Source: Bactrocera neohumeralis
Taxonomy: Eukaryota > Arthropoda > Insecta > Diptera > Tephritidae
Assembly (NCBI RefSeq): GCF_024586455.1
Contig: NC_065921.1
Span: forward strand, 31,661,910 to 31,725,909
Direction of reading: 5' to 3'
DNA length: 64,000 bases
In this document: positions 37,901 through 42,712 of the stretch, piece by piece
Position numbering within the stretch: the stretch's first letter is position 1
Layout of the letters: each line of letters starts with the position of its first letter
Program-made: the position numbers and the translations under genes
The notes under the pieces: generated by a model
Told to the model about the DNA's origin: nothing
Databases searched by the model: none
What the model saw: only the letters and a program-made list of their open reading frames with translations

Positions 37901-40181
37901 AATTTGGACCGGTCGATTAGCCACAAAGGTCGTGCGATATCACATAATATCTTCGCCATTAATATTGAAGTCAAAAATACTTCAACAAATTTTTTTACAA
38001 AATTTATAAATATCAAATATATAAAAGATAAAAGTTGTACACTCACAATGTAATAATCTGAATAACAATGAAAAATATTAATTTTTACTCGAATACTCTT
38101 CAGTCTTTGAATTTTTCGTATATCTTTTGGCTTATATCTTTCTTAAAAATAGTGCTAGAACTTTTCTAGCTTTGTCTAGCGACTTGTCACTCTCACAGTT
38201 ACCCTATGCTTTGAATGTAACAAATACTTTTATTTCTCCAAATTTTCAAAAATGGTATTTAAAAACTCCAATTCGGGCAAAAATTCCTGCAAATTGTGTC
38301 AAAAGTGTACAAGATATAGGGCGAAAATGGATTTTTTCTATGGGTTTTAATAAGACGTTTTCTAACTTTACTATCAATTTCCTCAAAAACCATATTGTGA
38401 GAATTTTGGAACTTCAGAATTTGCGTGGCTTCTAGTTCTTAAATTTTTTATATACTAATACTGTTCGAACCACCTCATGAAACTTGTAGGTGGGTAGATA
38501 AAGGGGGGCGGCAGAACATCCTTGGCCCCGGGCGCCCGAAGTTGTAGCTACGCCACTGCATGGGGAAAATGAAAGAAGAGAATAATCGGCAATCTGAAGA
38601 TTCATGCTATTGCTGTGTTTCACAATTAGCGAAAATGAGTCGAAAATAGTGTCAAAAGTCATAATATATCATATGCAAACCATCAAGTAAAATATTACGG
38701 ATGTCTTGCGCCATCTTTTTTATGATATAAAATGTTTAGTGTTATGGGCATGATATTTTCCTTTTTATTTTATCTTGACTAATATGCTTTAGAGTAGTTC
38801 ATATTAACATTGAAACAATATTACTTGCTGGAACACATGAATTAAAACTGGGAGGATGAGTACGTAGATGGGCGTAATCGGACCACTGACATGCCCACAA
38901 AACGAAAACCTATAAAGTGGCATAACTAAGCGTTATATTGAGATATAAAACCTTTATTTGGTATAGCGGATCGCAAGTACAAGGGGCACTGTTAAAAACT
39001 ACTTAAAGCGCGATAAAACAATAACTAAATACACCAAAGATATTAAATTTTACAGTCGAGATGATATGTGAGAGCTTTATAGGACACATAAAGCACATTA
39101 TGCTAATCAAACACCAATGCATATATCGGGAAAAAACTTTGCGCGAATAGTGCCTTTAAGATATAACATTTCTGATCTAAAAAGTGTCAACATCAGACCA
39201 TAACTGTACAAGCCCACAGATACCGGAAATATAAACGCCAGAGCCTATGACTGACTTTTTACCGAAAATATCGGTCAGTGTATAAAATATATAATTGAAA
39301 TTAGGAGACAAGCCTTTCCTGAGAGTAGTATGTCTGTATGTTAAAAATGGTTTTAATCGCGTCAATATTTTTTCCTTAGCTCCCATATACCAAATAGAAA
39401 GATTTTCGAACTTCCGGCTGACTTTATGCCGCATATACATATAAATTAGTTATCGTAATAAAACCGAGAGAGCGTGTTTTTCTAATAACGGTGCATCTTT
39501 GTGCCTAAAATTTAAGAAATCGAGTGAAAAATTGCCTTAATGAACCTTATGCATCTGAAGATGTTTCCCAGCCTTTGATCATTGGAAGTTACAAGAGTAT
39601 GAAATGTTCGGTTACACCCGAACTTAGCTCTTCCTTACTGGTTTATATCATGAAACTGTTCCCATTCTGAAGTGTCGCTTTACATCTTCCTCTTCGGTGG
39701 AAACTGATAGGTTAAACTATTTTTAAAATTTGTTTTAATGCTCAATATTATTCAAATATTAAATAAATATTATTCAAATAAATATATAACTATCAATGGA
39801 TAATTTAATAATATTAACTATTAAGTTTATACTAAAATTAAAAAGAAATATGTTATTTATTTCGGATGCCTGAAAATTGGCCTCGCCCACTTATTTTGAT
39901 ATACGAAATATTGAAATCGGTTAACAACCACGCCTTCTTCCAATATTAACCTTGGTATAAGAGCTGCACTAATTTATTAATTCATATGCTTATTTTTATT
40001 TTTTTAGGTATGGTTTCAAAATGCTAGAGCAAAATGGAGGCGTATGATGATGAAACAAGATGGTTCCAATATTCTAGAAAAGGGCGATGGATCTCTGGAT
40101 TTAGATAGCATATCTGCGCATAGCCCTACTTCTTTCTTAATGGGCGGCGGCAGTGGCTCTCCTCAACATACCATAGAGTAG
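4748..40181 (+). CDS. ap: apterous LIM-homeodomain transcription factor, seven visible exons
   Basis: Joining 4748-4950, 5025-5244, 6074-6213, 33658-33831, 33889-34142, 34546-34739 and 40008-40181 gives 1359 nt, 452 residues plus stop, with phase kept across every GT/AG junction. LIM1 covers about residues 133-187 (C133, C136, H154, C157, C160, C163, C182, D185). LIM2 covers 195-248 (C195, C198, H217, C220, C223, C226, C245, H248). A basic QKGRPRKRKPKD linker follows, then the homeodomain at 350-409 with WFQNARAKWRR in helix 3. The opening QQSARFLGPGAREKSPTPPV matches Drosophila Apterous after its short first exon; the Drosophila protein is about 469 residues. Family role: a nuclear selector for dorsal wing identity and neuronal fate that works with Chip/Ldb. 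The start codon is not in the visible exons. Transposons fill the introns, but all exons look intact. Confidence 0.96.
5025..5244 (+). CDS. ap: ap visible exon 2 (start of LIM1)
   Basis: It follows a 74-bp intron (acceptor TGATAG) and ends at the donor GTAATA. It encodes SYEIADRTLFSETAL... FKTEPYGPPSSPDS and then the first LIM1 zinc ligands in CAGCGRFIQ. The 3' junction is in phase 0. Confidence 0.94.
5392..5935 (+). repeat. DINE-1/mini-me-like repeat (family E copy 1)
   Basis: The repeat starts with a small hairpin (TATACCCTGAACAGGGTATA). It carries a (TA)n stretch, then a GTCTGTCCGTCC array at about 5521-5560, and ends with the hairpin GCTTCGGTGCAGCCGAAG followed by TTAACGTTTTTTCTTG. It lies in the intron between the two LIM1 exons. 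This layout is typical of dipteran mini-me/DINE-1 (Helentron-associated) elements. It is non-coding. Other copies are at 13735, 16665 and 29879. Confidence 0.8.
6074..6213 (+). CDS. ap: ap visible exon 3 (rest of LIM1)
   Basis: The acceptor is CTTACAG and the donor GTGAGT. It encodes DRFYLSAVDKRWHINCLQC through GNIYCKNDYY, which supplies the remaining LIM1 zinc ligands. It ends two bases into a serine codon that exon 4 completes. Confidence 0.96.
6545..6604 (+). repeat. 3' end of family F repeat
   Basis: ATGAAATGTTCGTTTACACC followed by CGAATACAGGCC and TTCATTACTTGTTTTATTT matches the 3' signature at 20535-20586. It contains a short hairpin (TTCG...CGAA) and the terminal TTACTTGTTTT. Confidence 0.6.
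6685..7611 (-). mobile_element. internally deleted mariner, family B copy 1
   Basis: A 927-bp element with inverted ends CAAGGTCTGTCGCAAAAGAA and its complement, flanked by TA on both sides (6683-6684 and 7612-7613). On the - strand it encodes an N-terminal block (MQRANIKFCFKLGKTFTETF... WFKRFQEGRED, about 7422-7240). It then jumps straight to a C-terminal block (MLICFYDSEGIVHREF... LLHDKAPCHRS... YSPDLAPCDFYLF... DYFE-type end, 7220-6762). The region between, including the first catalytic Asp, is deleted. The same junction is present in the copies at 32261 and 43970, so this is an amplified non-autonomous derivative. Confidence 0.88.
8137..8337 (-). pseudogene. Helitron/Pif1 helicase C-terminal relic
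   Basis: The - strand encodes IPINKSQGQPLEVCGMNLEF then PCFVHGQLHI, the conserved end of Pif1-like Helitron helicases (usual form 'INKAQGQS...GL.L..P.F.HGQLYVA.SR'). The reading shifts after HGQL (RRVFGRRK instead of the expected ACSRV). About 65 codons are present with no start or flanking domains. It is a fragment only. Confidence 0.65.
8338..9345. other. intronic stretch, nothing identified
   Basis: Sequence of mixed composition, less AT-rich than its surroundings, with a short inverted repeat CACTCACTTTTTTAGTGAGTG at 8637-8657. No coding signature, terminal repeats or RNA gene could be recognised. It could be an LTR or MITE of unknown family. Confidence 0.4.
9346..9817. repeat. MITE with TAGGGGGATTCTCTTGCTC ends
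   Basis: The left end is TAGGGGGATTCTCTTGCTCT and the right end is its near complement (AGCAAGAGAATACCCCTA), giving inverted repeats of about 26 bp. It is about 470 bp with no coding capacity. The outermost bases resemble those of the elements at 944 and 9964. Confidence 0.7.
9964..10674. mobile_element. TTAA-flanked MITE (GGGGGTATTC ends)
   Basis: A 711-bp element between TTAA tetranucleotides at 9960-9963 and 10675-10678. Ends GGGGGTATTCTGGTCTAG and CTAGACAAGAATACCCCC are inverted repeats with one mismatch. TTAA target duplication is the hallmark of piggyBac-type transposition. There is no transposase frame. Part of the inside (10400-10640) is G/C-richer, non-coding sequence. Confidence 0.72.
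13036..13579. repeat. MITE with perfect 18-bp inverted ends (family J)
   Basis: ATACCATGTTCAGACCGA at 13036-13053 is exactly complementary to TCGGTCTGAACATGGTAT at 13562-13579. The 544-bp body is AT-rich and non-coding. Related ends (TCGGTCCGAACATAGTA) occur three times at 60430-60940. Confidence 0.78.
13735..14165 (+). repeat. DINE-1/mini-me-like repeat (family E copy 2)
   Basis: It contains GTTTGTAACGCTCAGAAAGA followed by AACGTCGGAGATCC, the (TA)-rich block, CTAGTCCTTCAGTTTTTGA, and the 3' end AGCTTCGGAGCAACCGAA then ATTAACGTTTTTTTC. The GTCC array is deleted in this copy. Confidence 0.7.
14790..14881 (+). repeat. 5' end of family F repeat
   Basis: TTATACTCTTGCAACATGTT followed by GCTACAGAGTATAATAG and ACCTAAAACTAAGCGAGAT forms a hairpin-like 5' terminus. 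A near-identical end lies at 43885-43968. The repeat is cut by the mariner D1 insertion at 14884. Confidence 0.6.
14884..15352 (+). mobile_element. deleted mariner, family D copy 1
   Basis: The left end GGTTGTCAAAAAAGTCTTGC is preceded by TA. From ATG 15080 it encodes the N-terminal domain of a mariner transposase (CAVYGPDTVSISTAQRWFQR, VVEDAPRSGRPVVEN). The copy stops at 15352, where a second family D element in the opposite orientation begins, and its own right end is missing. The left end interrupts a family F repeat. Confidence 0.8.
15355..15868 (-). mobile_element. deleted mariner, family D copy 2 (inverted)
   Basis: It starts with ATGGGTTGTCAAAAAAGTCT after TA at 15353-15354 and runs in the opposite sense to copy 1, ending at AGCGAAAATACCGCG with the last terminal bases lost. 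The - strand reads MEQNKRKIRHFF... CAVYGPDTVSISTAQRWFIR with frame damage (SYIHTRSG). With copy 1 it forms a large imperfect inverted repeat at 14884-15868. Confidence 0.78.
16665..17325 (+). repeat. two joined partial DINE-1/mini-me-like repeats (family E copy 3)
   Basis: 16665-16905 holds a 5' hairpin, GAAGCGTCGG, a short GTCC-like array and a truncated 3' end (GGAGTTAAC). 16906-17325 restarts with TTAATATTAAGTTTGTAAC, repeats the CGTCTGAAACCC/TA/CGTCTGTGTG pattern and ends with the hairpin CTTCGGTGCCACCGAAG then TTAACG...CTTGTTT. The pair looks like a tandem or nested duplication. Confidence 0.7.
17807..19066 (-). mobile_element. near full-length mariner, family C
   Basis: Inverted ends TGTTCCCAAAAAATAAGGTG and CACCCTATTTTTTGGGCACA span about 1.26 kb, the normal mariner length. 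The - strand transposase frame is described separately. TA follows the right end at 19069-19070; the left flank (TATAATTTT) is less clear. Confidence 0.85.
17856..18881 (-). pseudogene. mariner transposase, family C, frameshifted
   Basis: Cut-and-paste DNA transposase of the DD34D mariner group. ATG at 18881 opens MSKFVEQRICIKFCLRNQFS. An HTH region (LTIRDEVGISKGSANTIL) follows, then the first catalytic block TGDETWIYAYDPETTDQSSE, and the frame stops at 18189 (GRNCGKT). The homology resumes in another frame just downstream with HHDNAPSH (second Asp) and YSPDLAPCDFWLF (third Asp), ending GGDYFEGHEIDLEE and TAA at 17856. Small indels at about 18180-18220 break an otherwise complete protein of about 342 codons. 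All three catalytic Asp codons survive, so inactivation looks recent compared with its neighbours. Confidence 0.9.
19307..20915. mobile_element. TTAA-flanked element with a nested family F repeat
   Basis: TTAA at 19303-19306 and 20916-20919 flank ends AGGGTCAGTAAGGTA and TACCCTACTGACCCC, inverted repeats with few mismatches. The host element is roughly 0.63 kb once the family F repeat inserted at 19605-20586 is discounted. No transposase is encoded. Confidence 0.65.
19605..20586 (+). repeat. long DINE-1/Helentron-like repeat (family F, best copy)
   Basis: About 0.98 kb and non-coding. It has a GTCTGTCCGTCCGTCC array at 19660-19700, repeated near-palindromic blocks (GGGCGTGGCGCCGCCCAC, 20223-20240; GGCCCCGCCCC, 19950), and the 3' end AAATGTTCGGTGACACCC, GAACTTAGCCCTTCCTTA, CTTGTTTT. 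The terminal hairpin GTTCGGTGACACCCGAAC is like that of family E. The 5' hairpin seen at 14790 is absent here. Confidence 0.75.
20920..21342. other. intronic stretch, nothing identified
   Basis: AT-rich sequence without open frames of interest or repeat ends that I can recognise. Confidence 0.4.
21351..21977 (-). mobile_element. non-autonomous hAT element with exact 8-bp TSD
   Basis: The ends CAGTGGCGTAGCTA and TAGCTACGCCACTG are perfect inverted repeats of the hAT type, and the 627-bp element is bounded by the identical octamer AGCAGCCT at 21343-21350 and 21978-21985. On the - strand, about 21810-21620 reads LKLIKSYLRSTMSQSRLSNL then AILSIECETA and ends KAIKVHL-stop. This resembles the C-terminal dimerisation region of ZMYM1-like hAT transposases. 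It is an internally deleted copy. A related copy is at 37970-38558. Confidence 0.88.
22982..23221 (-). mobile_element. short mariner remnant with TA duplication
   Basis: Ends CGAGTTGTGTTCC and GAACACACCTCG are flanked by TA (22980-22981, 23222-23223). The 240-bp body keeps, on the - strand near 23090-23020, DYFERDNINDEQIK, which looks like the last residues of a mariner transposase. Everything else of the element is deleted. Confidence 0.65.
23254..24129 (+). mobile_element. second hAT element, 8-bp TSD ATATATCC
   Basis: ATATATCC at 23246-23253 and 24130-24137 bounds an 876-bp element. Its left end reads AGTGCCGGATAC...GGGGGAA and its right end, complemented, CAGCGGTAGATCC...GGGGGAA. These are diverged hAT ends, and the first C at the left appears lost. 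It contains the transposase fragment at 23442-23750. Confidence 0.65.
23442..23880 (+). pseudogene. hAT (ZMYM1-like) transposase fragment
   Basis: An open frame of about 100 codons reads KESIELAKALNMIDTLLVTF, FRAIYSGTKKMAIEL, GRQTKRENFCVSTSDEYYRV and YIPLLDTIGEDLKSRFS. This is the block usually found in the middle of ZMYM1-type/DUF4371 hAT transposases, where 'GRQ..R.N......EYYR.S.FIP.LD....L..RF' is conserved. It lacks the N-terminal BED/TTF-like region and the C-terminal dimerisation region. It stops at 23748 and continues as non-coding remnants. Confidence 0.72.
25034..25384. repeat. diverged direct duplication, 237 bp apart
   Basis: About 115 bp starting ACATAAAATATTTAAATGCT at 25034 recur at 25271 with several differences, both ending GGATATGAATACGAAATA then TTTTTTCGAAACA. 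The spacer at 25148-25270 is unrelated. Reason and function are unknown. The second copy is followed closely by mariner A2. Confidence 0.75.
25413..26108 (+). mobile_element. internally deleted mariner, family A copy 2
   Basis: The ends CAAGGTATTTTCCAAAGTAA and TTACTTTGGAATGCACCTTG lie between TA dinucleotides (25411-25412, 26109-26110). The 696-bp body encodes pieces of transposase: LNISKTSIYRILTEQLGLRK and LTDDQKLLRIQHSKD, then YSPDMTPCDFFLF, IPANELKHSFDML and a frameshifted end. The N-terminal DNA-binding part and central catalytic part are deleted. Confidence 0.85.
26122..26412. repeat. short MITE, TATCGTCACCT ends (family H copy 1)
   Basis: The left end GATACACCTAAATTGCAAAA and the right end GCATTTTAGGTGACGATA are imperfect inverted repeats about 290 bp apart. 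The inner sequence (AACGTAACAACATTTTTGGA) recurs in inverted orientation at 54110-54200. Confidence 0.6.
27493..28446 (+). mobile_element. LINE (APE-type) 3' fragment, copy 1
   Basis: This is the end of a non-LTR retrotransposon reverse transcriptase. The reading order is MPRCLNL-like start of the RT palm remnant, KYLLSSNKQSSHSRL, NNVSLEIQRRIALANRCYFG, LYGAEVWTMSTTDESTLRVF, then after one stop RLRWLGHVVRMDENTPAL, GRGRPPLCWKDQVEKDLASL and NDWRAVVNSAIIA. It ends in a short AAGAAGAAG tail. Stops and shifts show it is dead. At least six other pieces of the family occur in the window. Confidence 0.82.
28447..29878. other. intronic stretch with one unexplained open frame
   Basis: No repeat ends were recognised. 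It holds poly-T at 28708-28722, an ATA/AAT tract at 28828-28855 and TATG-type simple repeats at 29297-29315. The - strand has an open frame (29136-28801, 111 codons, containing GAERRGGKISDEKYVADML) that I cannot place in a family. It sits on a non-simple sequence block and could be a relic of an unknown element. Confidence 0.35.
29879..30260 (-). repeat. DINE-1/mini-me-like repeat (family E copy 4)
   Basis: On the - strand it reads GAGCAAGTTTGTCACGATG, TTTGTAACACTCTAAAG, AACGTCGGATACTG, then the family E body (CTCAGTTTTTGAGGTGTCGA, GATCGGACCACTTTAGC). The GTCC array and the 3' hairpin are missing. Confidence 0.65.
30533..31074 (+). mobile_element. deleted mariner, family D copy 3 (complete ends)
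   Basis: The ends ATGGGTTGTCAAAAAAGTCT and AGACTTTTTTGACAACCCAT are perfect inverted repeats flanked by TA (30531-30532, 31075-31076). The 542-bp body has ATG at 30714 opening MEQNKEKIRHILQYYYDKG and CAVYGPDTVSISTAQRWFQR. One base is lost after GVEV (shift to SKMRHAPVG). Only the N-terminal third of a transposase was ever present. Confidence 0.9.
31130..31450 (-). pseudogene. mariner transposase C-terminal relic (other family)
   Basis: On the - strand 31442-31326 reads MTRQKLRELCWKDFTHPPYS then SGLSPCDYYLYFRL, matching the third-Asp region of mariner transposases of the 'HPPYSPDLAPSDYHLF' type. It is followed by a stop and further degenerate sequence (IIHNIIAQLF). The sequence differs clearly from families A-D. 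Confidence 0.65.
32261..33165 (+). mobile_element. internally deleted mariner, family B copy 2
   Basis: Ends CAAGGTCTGTCACAAAAGAA and TTCTTTTGCGACAGACCTTG, with TA only at the left (32259-32260). It shows the same internal deletion junction as 6685-7611 (DDQKSVVFRSQK joined to the MLICFYDSEG block). The C-terminal region has extra damage (a stop after VTDFLTKTPY, and a weakened YSPDLAP motif at 32897-32925). It lies about 0.5 kb before the LIM2 exon. Confidence 0.87.
33658..33831 (+). CDS. ap: ap visible exon 4 (LIM2)
   Basis: The acceptor is TTTTTTTGCAG and the donor GTAAAG. It encodes SFFGTRRCSKCRASISSTEL through QYGIIDALIYC, carrying seven of the eight LIM2 zinc ligands. Both ends are split codons (a serine at the start, an arginine at the end), which fit the neighbouring exons. 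Confidence 0.96.
33889..34142 (+). CDS. ap: ap visible exon 5 (end of LIM2 and linker)
   Basis: A 57-bp intron precedes it (acceptor CCACAG). It encodes RTHYSIAREGDSASTRLGGS, a Ser/Pro-rich stretch (SSSPHSDPSRIVPSGIYMP) and the basic block QKGRPRKRKPKD, ending at the donor GTAAAT. The basic block just before the homeodomain is a feature of Apterous/LHX2/9 proteins. Confidence 0.95.
34546..34739 (+). CDS. ap: ap visible exon 6 (most of the homeodomain)
   Basis: The acceptor is TTCGATAG and the donor GTAAAT. It encodes DLNTEYLDFGRGSQ and homeodomain residues 1-46 (TKRMRTSFKHHQLRTMKSYF to LPKRVLQ). The intron splits the homeodomain between positions 46 and 47, a site typical of LIM-homeobox genes. 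Position 21 is Asn, where the Drosophila protein (from memory) has Ala. Confidence 0.96.
35367..35905 (+). mobile_element. deleted mariner, family D copy 4, open frame intact
   Basis: TA at 35365-35366 and 35906-35907 flank ends TTGGTTGTCAAAAAGTCTTG and CTTTTTTGACAACCCAT. From ATG 35545 an uninterrupted frame of 127 codons runs to 35928: MEQNKEKIRHILQYYYDKG, CAVYGPDTVSISTAQRWFQR, VVEDAPRSGRPVVEN and KIAELVEGDRHSNSRNISQE, then a short tail read through the right end. It covers the paired-like DNA-binding domain of a mariner transposase without any catalytic domain. Whether it is expressed is unknown. Confidence 0.88.
35930..37070. repeat. diverged long non-coding repeat (family G, related to F)
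   Basis: Phrases such as AAATTCCATCTGATTTTTT, GCGATACAACTTTGCACATA and CTTCCGGGTGACTTTTTCCG recur at 45830-46340 and 39160-39440 with changes. One 28-bp phrase (ATCTTATATATAGACCAATA...) occurs twice here at about 36387 and 36821, suggesting an internal duplication. No coding potential was seen. Confidence 0.5.
37131..37965 (+). pseudogene. IS630/Tc1-mariner transposase relic
   Basis: The N terminus reads MKRLTPEQRLQIV-stop-LYYENLRSV. It continues NRPTGRTIRNIITHLETQHS..., NIAAVAESVHEDRSQHLGL, FVQELNLLDPPKRHRLL, the catalytic-type block ILFSEEAHFWFNGHVNKLN (first acidic residue Glu), GGIIGPYFFKN-like sequence, and NIWFQQDGA (second acidic residue). Several stops and frameshifts are present. 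The 3' end is cut by the hAT copy starting about 37970. The family (insect transposases with 'SDEAHFWLNGYVNKQNCR') is recognised from pattern only. Confidence 0.72.
37970..38558 (-). mobile_element. hAT element copy 2, left end missing
   Basis: The sequence from AATACTTCAACAAATTTTTT to GTTGTAGCTACGCCACTG parallels 21443-21977. It has the same 3' terminal CCCCGGGCGCCCGAAG and CAGTGGCGTAGCTAC end, read complemented, but lacks the first 90 bp and has an extra internal stretch (38160-38400). It interrupts or abuts the IS630-type relic. Confidence 0.78.
38845..39645 (+). repeat. family F/G repeat with 3' hairpin end
   Basis: It starts with GAGTACGTAGATGGGCGTAAT then CGGACCACTGACATGCCC, like 19775-19810, and ends TGAAATGTTCGGTTACACCC then GAACTTAGCTCTTCCTTACT. 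The hairpin GTTCGGTTACACCCGAAC is intact. It has no GTCC array and is non-coding. Confidence 0.65.
40008..40181 (+). CDS. ap: ap last coding exon (homeodomain helix 3 and tail)
   Basis: The acceptor is TTTTTTTAG. It encodes VWFQNARAKWRRMMMKQDGS, LDLDSISAHSPTSFLMG and a C-terminal SGSPQHTIE before TAG at 40179-40181. Homeodomain residues W48, F49, Q50 and N51 are present. The tail resembles Drosophila Ap in LDLDSIS.HSPTSF and then diverges. Confidence 0.96.
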   Translation, partial: VWFQNARAKWRRMMMKQDGSNILEKGDGSLDLDSISAHSPTSFLMGGGSGSPQHTIE

Positions 40182-42712
40182 CAGACATATCCATTACTGC
40201 TTCCACATAGAGAACTTTGAGCTAATCAGTATACTTACGTTGTTGCTTTATAGATATTACAACTGTTTCTATAGCAGTAGCTGTAGTCTAGAATCTAGAG
40301 CATCCGCTTTTGCGCACGCGCACCAGTCCAATGCAAAAACCACGGCAGGGAATTTACCGCCTATATTTGTATGCATTCATGCGACTACGCACATCCCTAT
40401 AAACATATGTACATATGTACATACATATGTATAGTACACTACTATACACAGTTAAACTTTAAAGAATAGCAAAATGCACGCCGCATGTATGTATGTATTT
40501 ACAAGTCAAAAACTGAACAAAATGCGAGTTTCAAGTTTATACTATATCTACATATGCATATATATGTACGTATGTGTGTATGTATGTATGTATGTATGTA
40601 TGTACAAACCAGTACACAACCTCAACCGGCCAATAGCCATATTGAAAATATATTCAACCGTTACACAACCGCAAATTCATATCTTATGCGCATGGGCTAA
40701 TACGAGTAAAATATTTTTGTAAATGTATTTAGATATAATTACATACCATAGATGATATAATTTAAACATAATGCCTAAATCCGAACTTGTTACTTCTAGC
40801 ACCTTTGGCACTTAATGGTTCATATATTTAAATATGTTATAAGATATTTTATTATTTAAGTATTTAAGTATTTTTATATATGCATTAACAAAGTTAGATC
40901 ATAAAAGTGCGTACAATTAATAACGATTAAAATTGTTTCGATTGCTTTATAACATTTTGATTGTATCTTTGTAAATACTTGTACATGTGCCGAAACAGGG
41001 TCAACCTATATTTCCTTTGGTGCGGCTTTTAACTTTTTCGACCTCGTCTTTACCTAATAGATTCAATATTAAAATTGTAGATTAATATCATTAAAAGTAT
41101 GTATTTTGATTTGGCGATGGGAATGTACATATGTATGACATAAGCACACGGTTATAAACATATACCATTTATCCCGTGGTATACCTAAACTATAATCATG
41201 CATATATATTTGCCAGTGATGTACATATTATATATGGTGTATAAAGGCAACAATAAAACGAGGTCGACAGTTCAACACATACCTTTATTTATTTTGGGGA
41301 TTTTGTAAATGTTTTACCAAACAAATTGTGCAAAGTCGTATACTTTATTGTGGTTATTGCATTATTATTTGAAGTAAATCAATTCGCTAGCTGTTTGATC
41401 AAAGATTCAGCGATATAACGGATGTGTAATCAAGTTTTAATAGAAGCAAACAAATAATTAATACATTGATTTGATGCCAGTACCACTTCAATCAATCTAA
41501 TGATAGTTTTGGGTCTCTGTAAACTTGTTTATTTACTTATTTTGCCTTTGGAAAATAGTTAGGCATGTGTAGAAAACTATACTCCAATAACGTTTGAGTC
41601 GAAAATGACCGTAAAACTTTTTGTAAAAAGAAAGGAGCGTTCCATTCATTTGTGTTAAATCAAGAAAACATTATTATTTTAAAGTCGCTTAATTTTTAAT
41701 GGTTTTAAGAGTCAAAAAACTTTTTTTTTTTGGAATAAATGTAATACCTAGTCGTTTCACTATAATCATTTCTGTTCAACGAAGTTACGAATCAGTTTAT
41801 TTACAAGTATAAAAGGCTGGCCGTTAAACCTATATATATGTATGTACTACTTAGTATACCTATATTATTTTACGCTGTGTTTAATTACGCAAACACACAT
41901 GGCTATGTGCATGCATACATGCATATACATACATACGTATTAGTGATTTTAGATAAACACCTTTTACTAGTCAATAAGAAATTAATTTCCATAAGTTGTA
42001 TACTTTACAAAATAAGATTAATTACGAGCATCTTTATATACTTACATATTTATTATTACTTTTTTGTTGTGTAATGCCAATAATTGCTAAAAGGGGTTTT
42101 AATCTGGTCATATGTATGTACTGTGGCCCAATTTCTGTATTTAGTTCCTTATTTTATACTGTTGCGCACTAACCAATAATACTTATAGCTAAATTCCAAA
42201 AAATAAACACCCCATTCTGTAGTAAATTATATGTACATGTATGTATTATGCTTTATAAAATTATCAAATTATAAAAAGTGTATTTACGAGTATTAAACAA
42301 TTTTAACATCAAGTGGAGAACAAAAATTTCTTTATATTTCTTGTAAATAACACATTATGTTTATTTACTATTGTATAGTTGATAGCGAATAAATAATTGC
42401 TTAAGATAAATTTTTACAAAATAAATACTCGATATTTTATTTATGTATGCCACGATTAACCTTTCACGTTATGCGATTTATAGAGATTATGGAAAAAATT
42501 AAATAAAAGCCAATGCAATTTCAAACTGAAATCTTAGTTCCAAAGTTATTGAGGGTTTTCAAATATGGCACGCAGAGTAGCTTTTACCGCAATTTTTAAA
42601 TGAAATATAAATCCAATATCTTATTACGTTAGAGATGTAATGGTGAAATTAAAATATTTTTTTTTTTTTGCATTAATATTATTTATCATTTTAGCACTTT
42701 GTATAAACATTA
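40182..42712 (+). other. ap 3' flank, likely 3' UTR plus intergenic DNA
   Basis: AT-rich, with TATG-type microsatellites (40570-40602, 40393-40432) and no further exon. AATAAA occurs at 41252-41257 and 42388-42393 as possible poly(A) signals; I cannot choose between them. Nothing else recognised. Confidence 0.45.

Larger units (their letters stand above)
34740..40007 (+). other. ap: homeodomain-splitting ap intron
   Basis: 5.27 kb, GT...AG, between VLQ and VWF of the homeodomain. It holds mariner D4, a stretch of family G-like non-coding repeat, an IS630-type transposase relic, a second copy of the 21351 hAT element and another family F/G repeat; these are listed separately. 34743-35360 and 39646-40000 show AT-rich DNA, with a short family F-like piece (AACCACGCCTTCTTCCAAT) near 39926. 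Confidence 0.9.

Noticed and set aside
40480..40722. Open frames with YVCMYVCMYV-type repeats after the ap stop
   Set aside because: They are translations of a TATG microsatellite.
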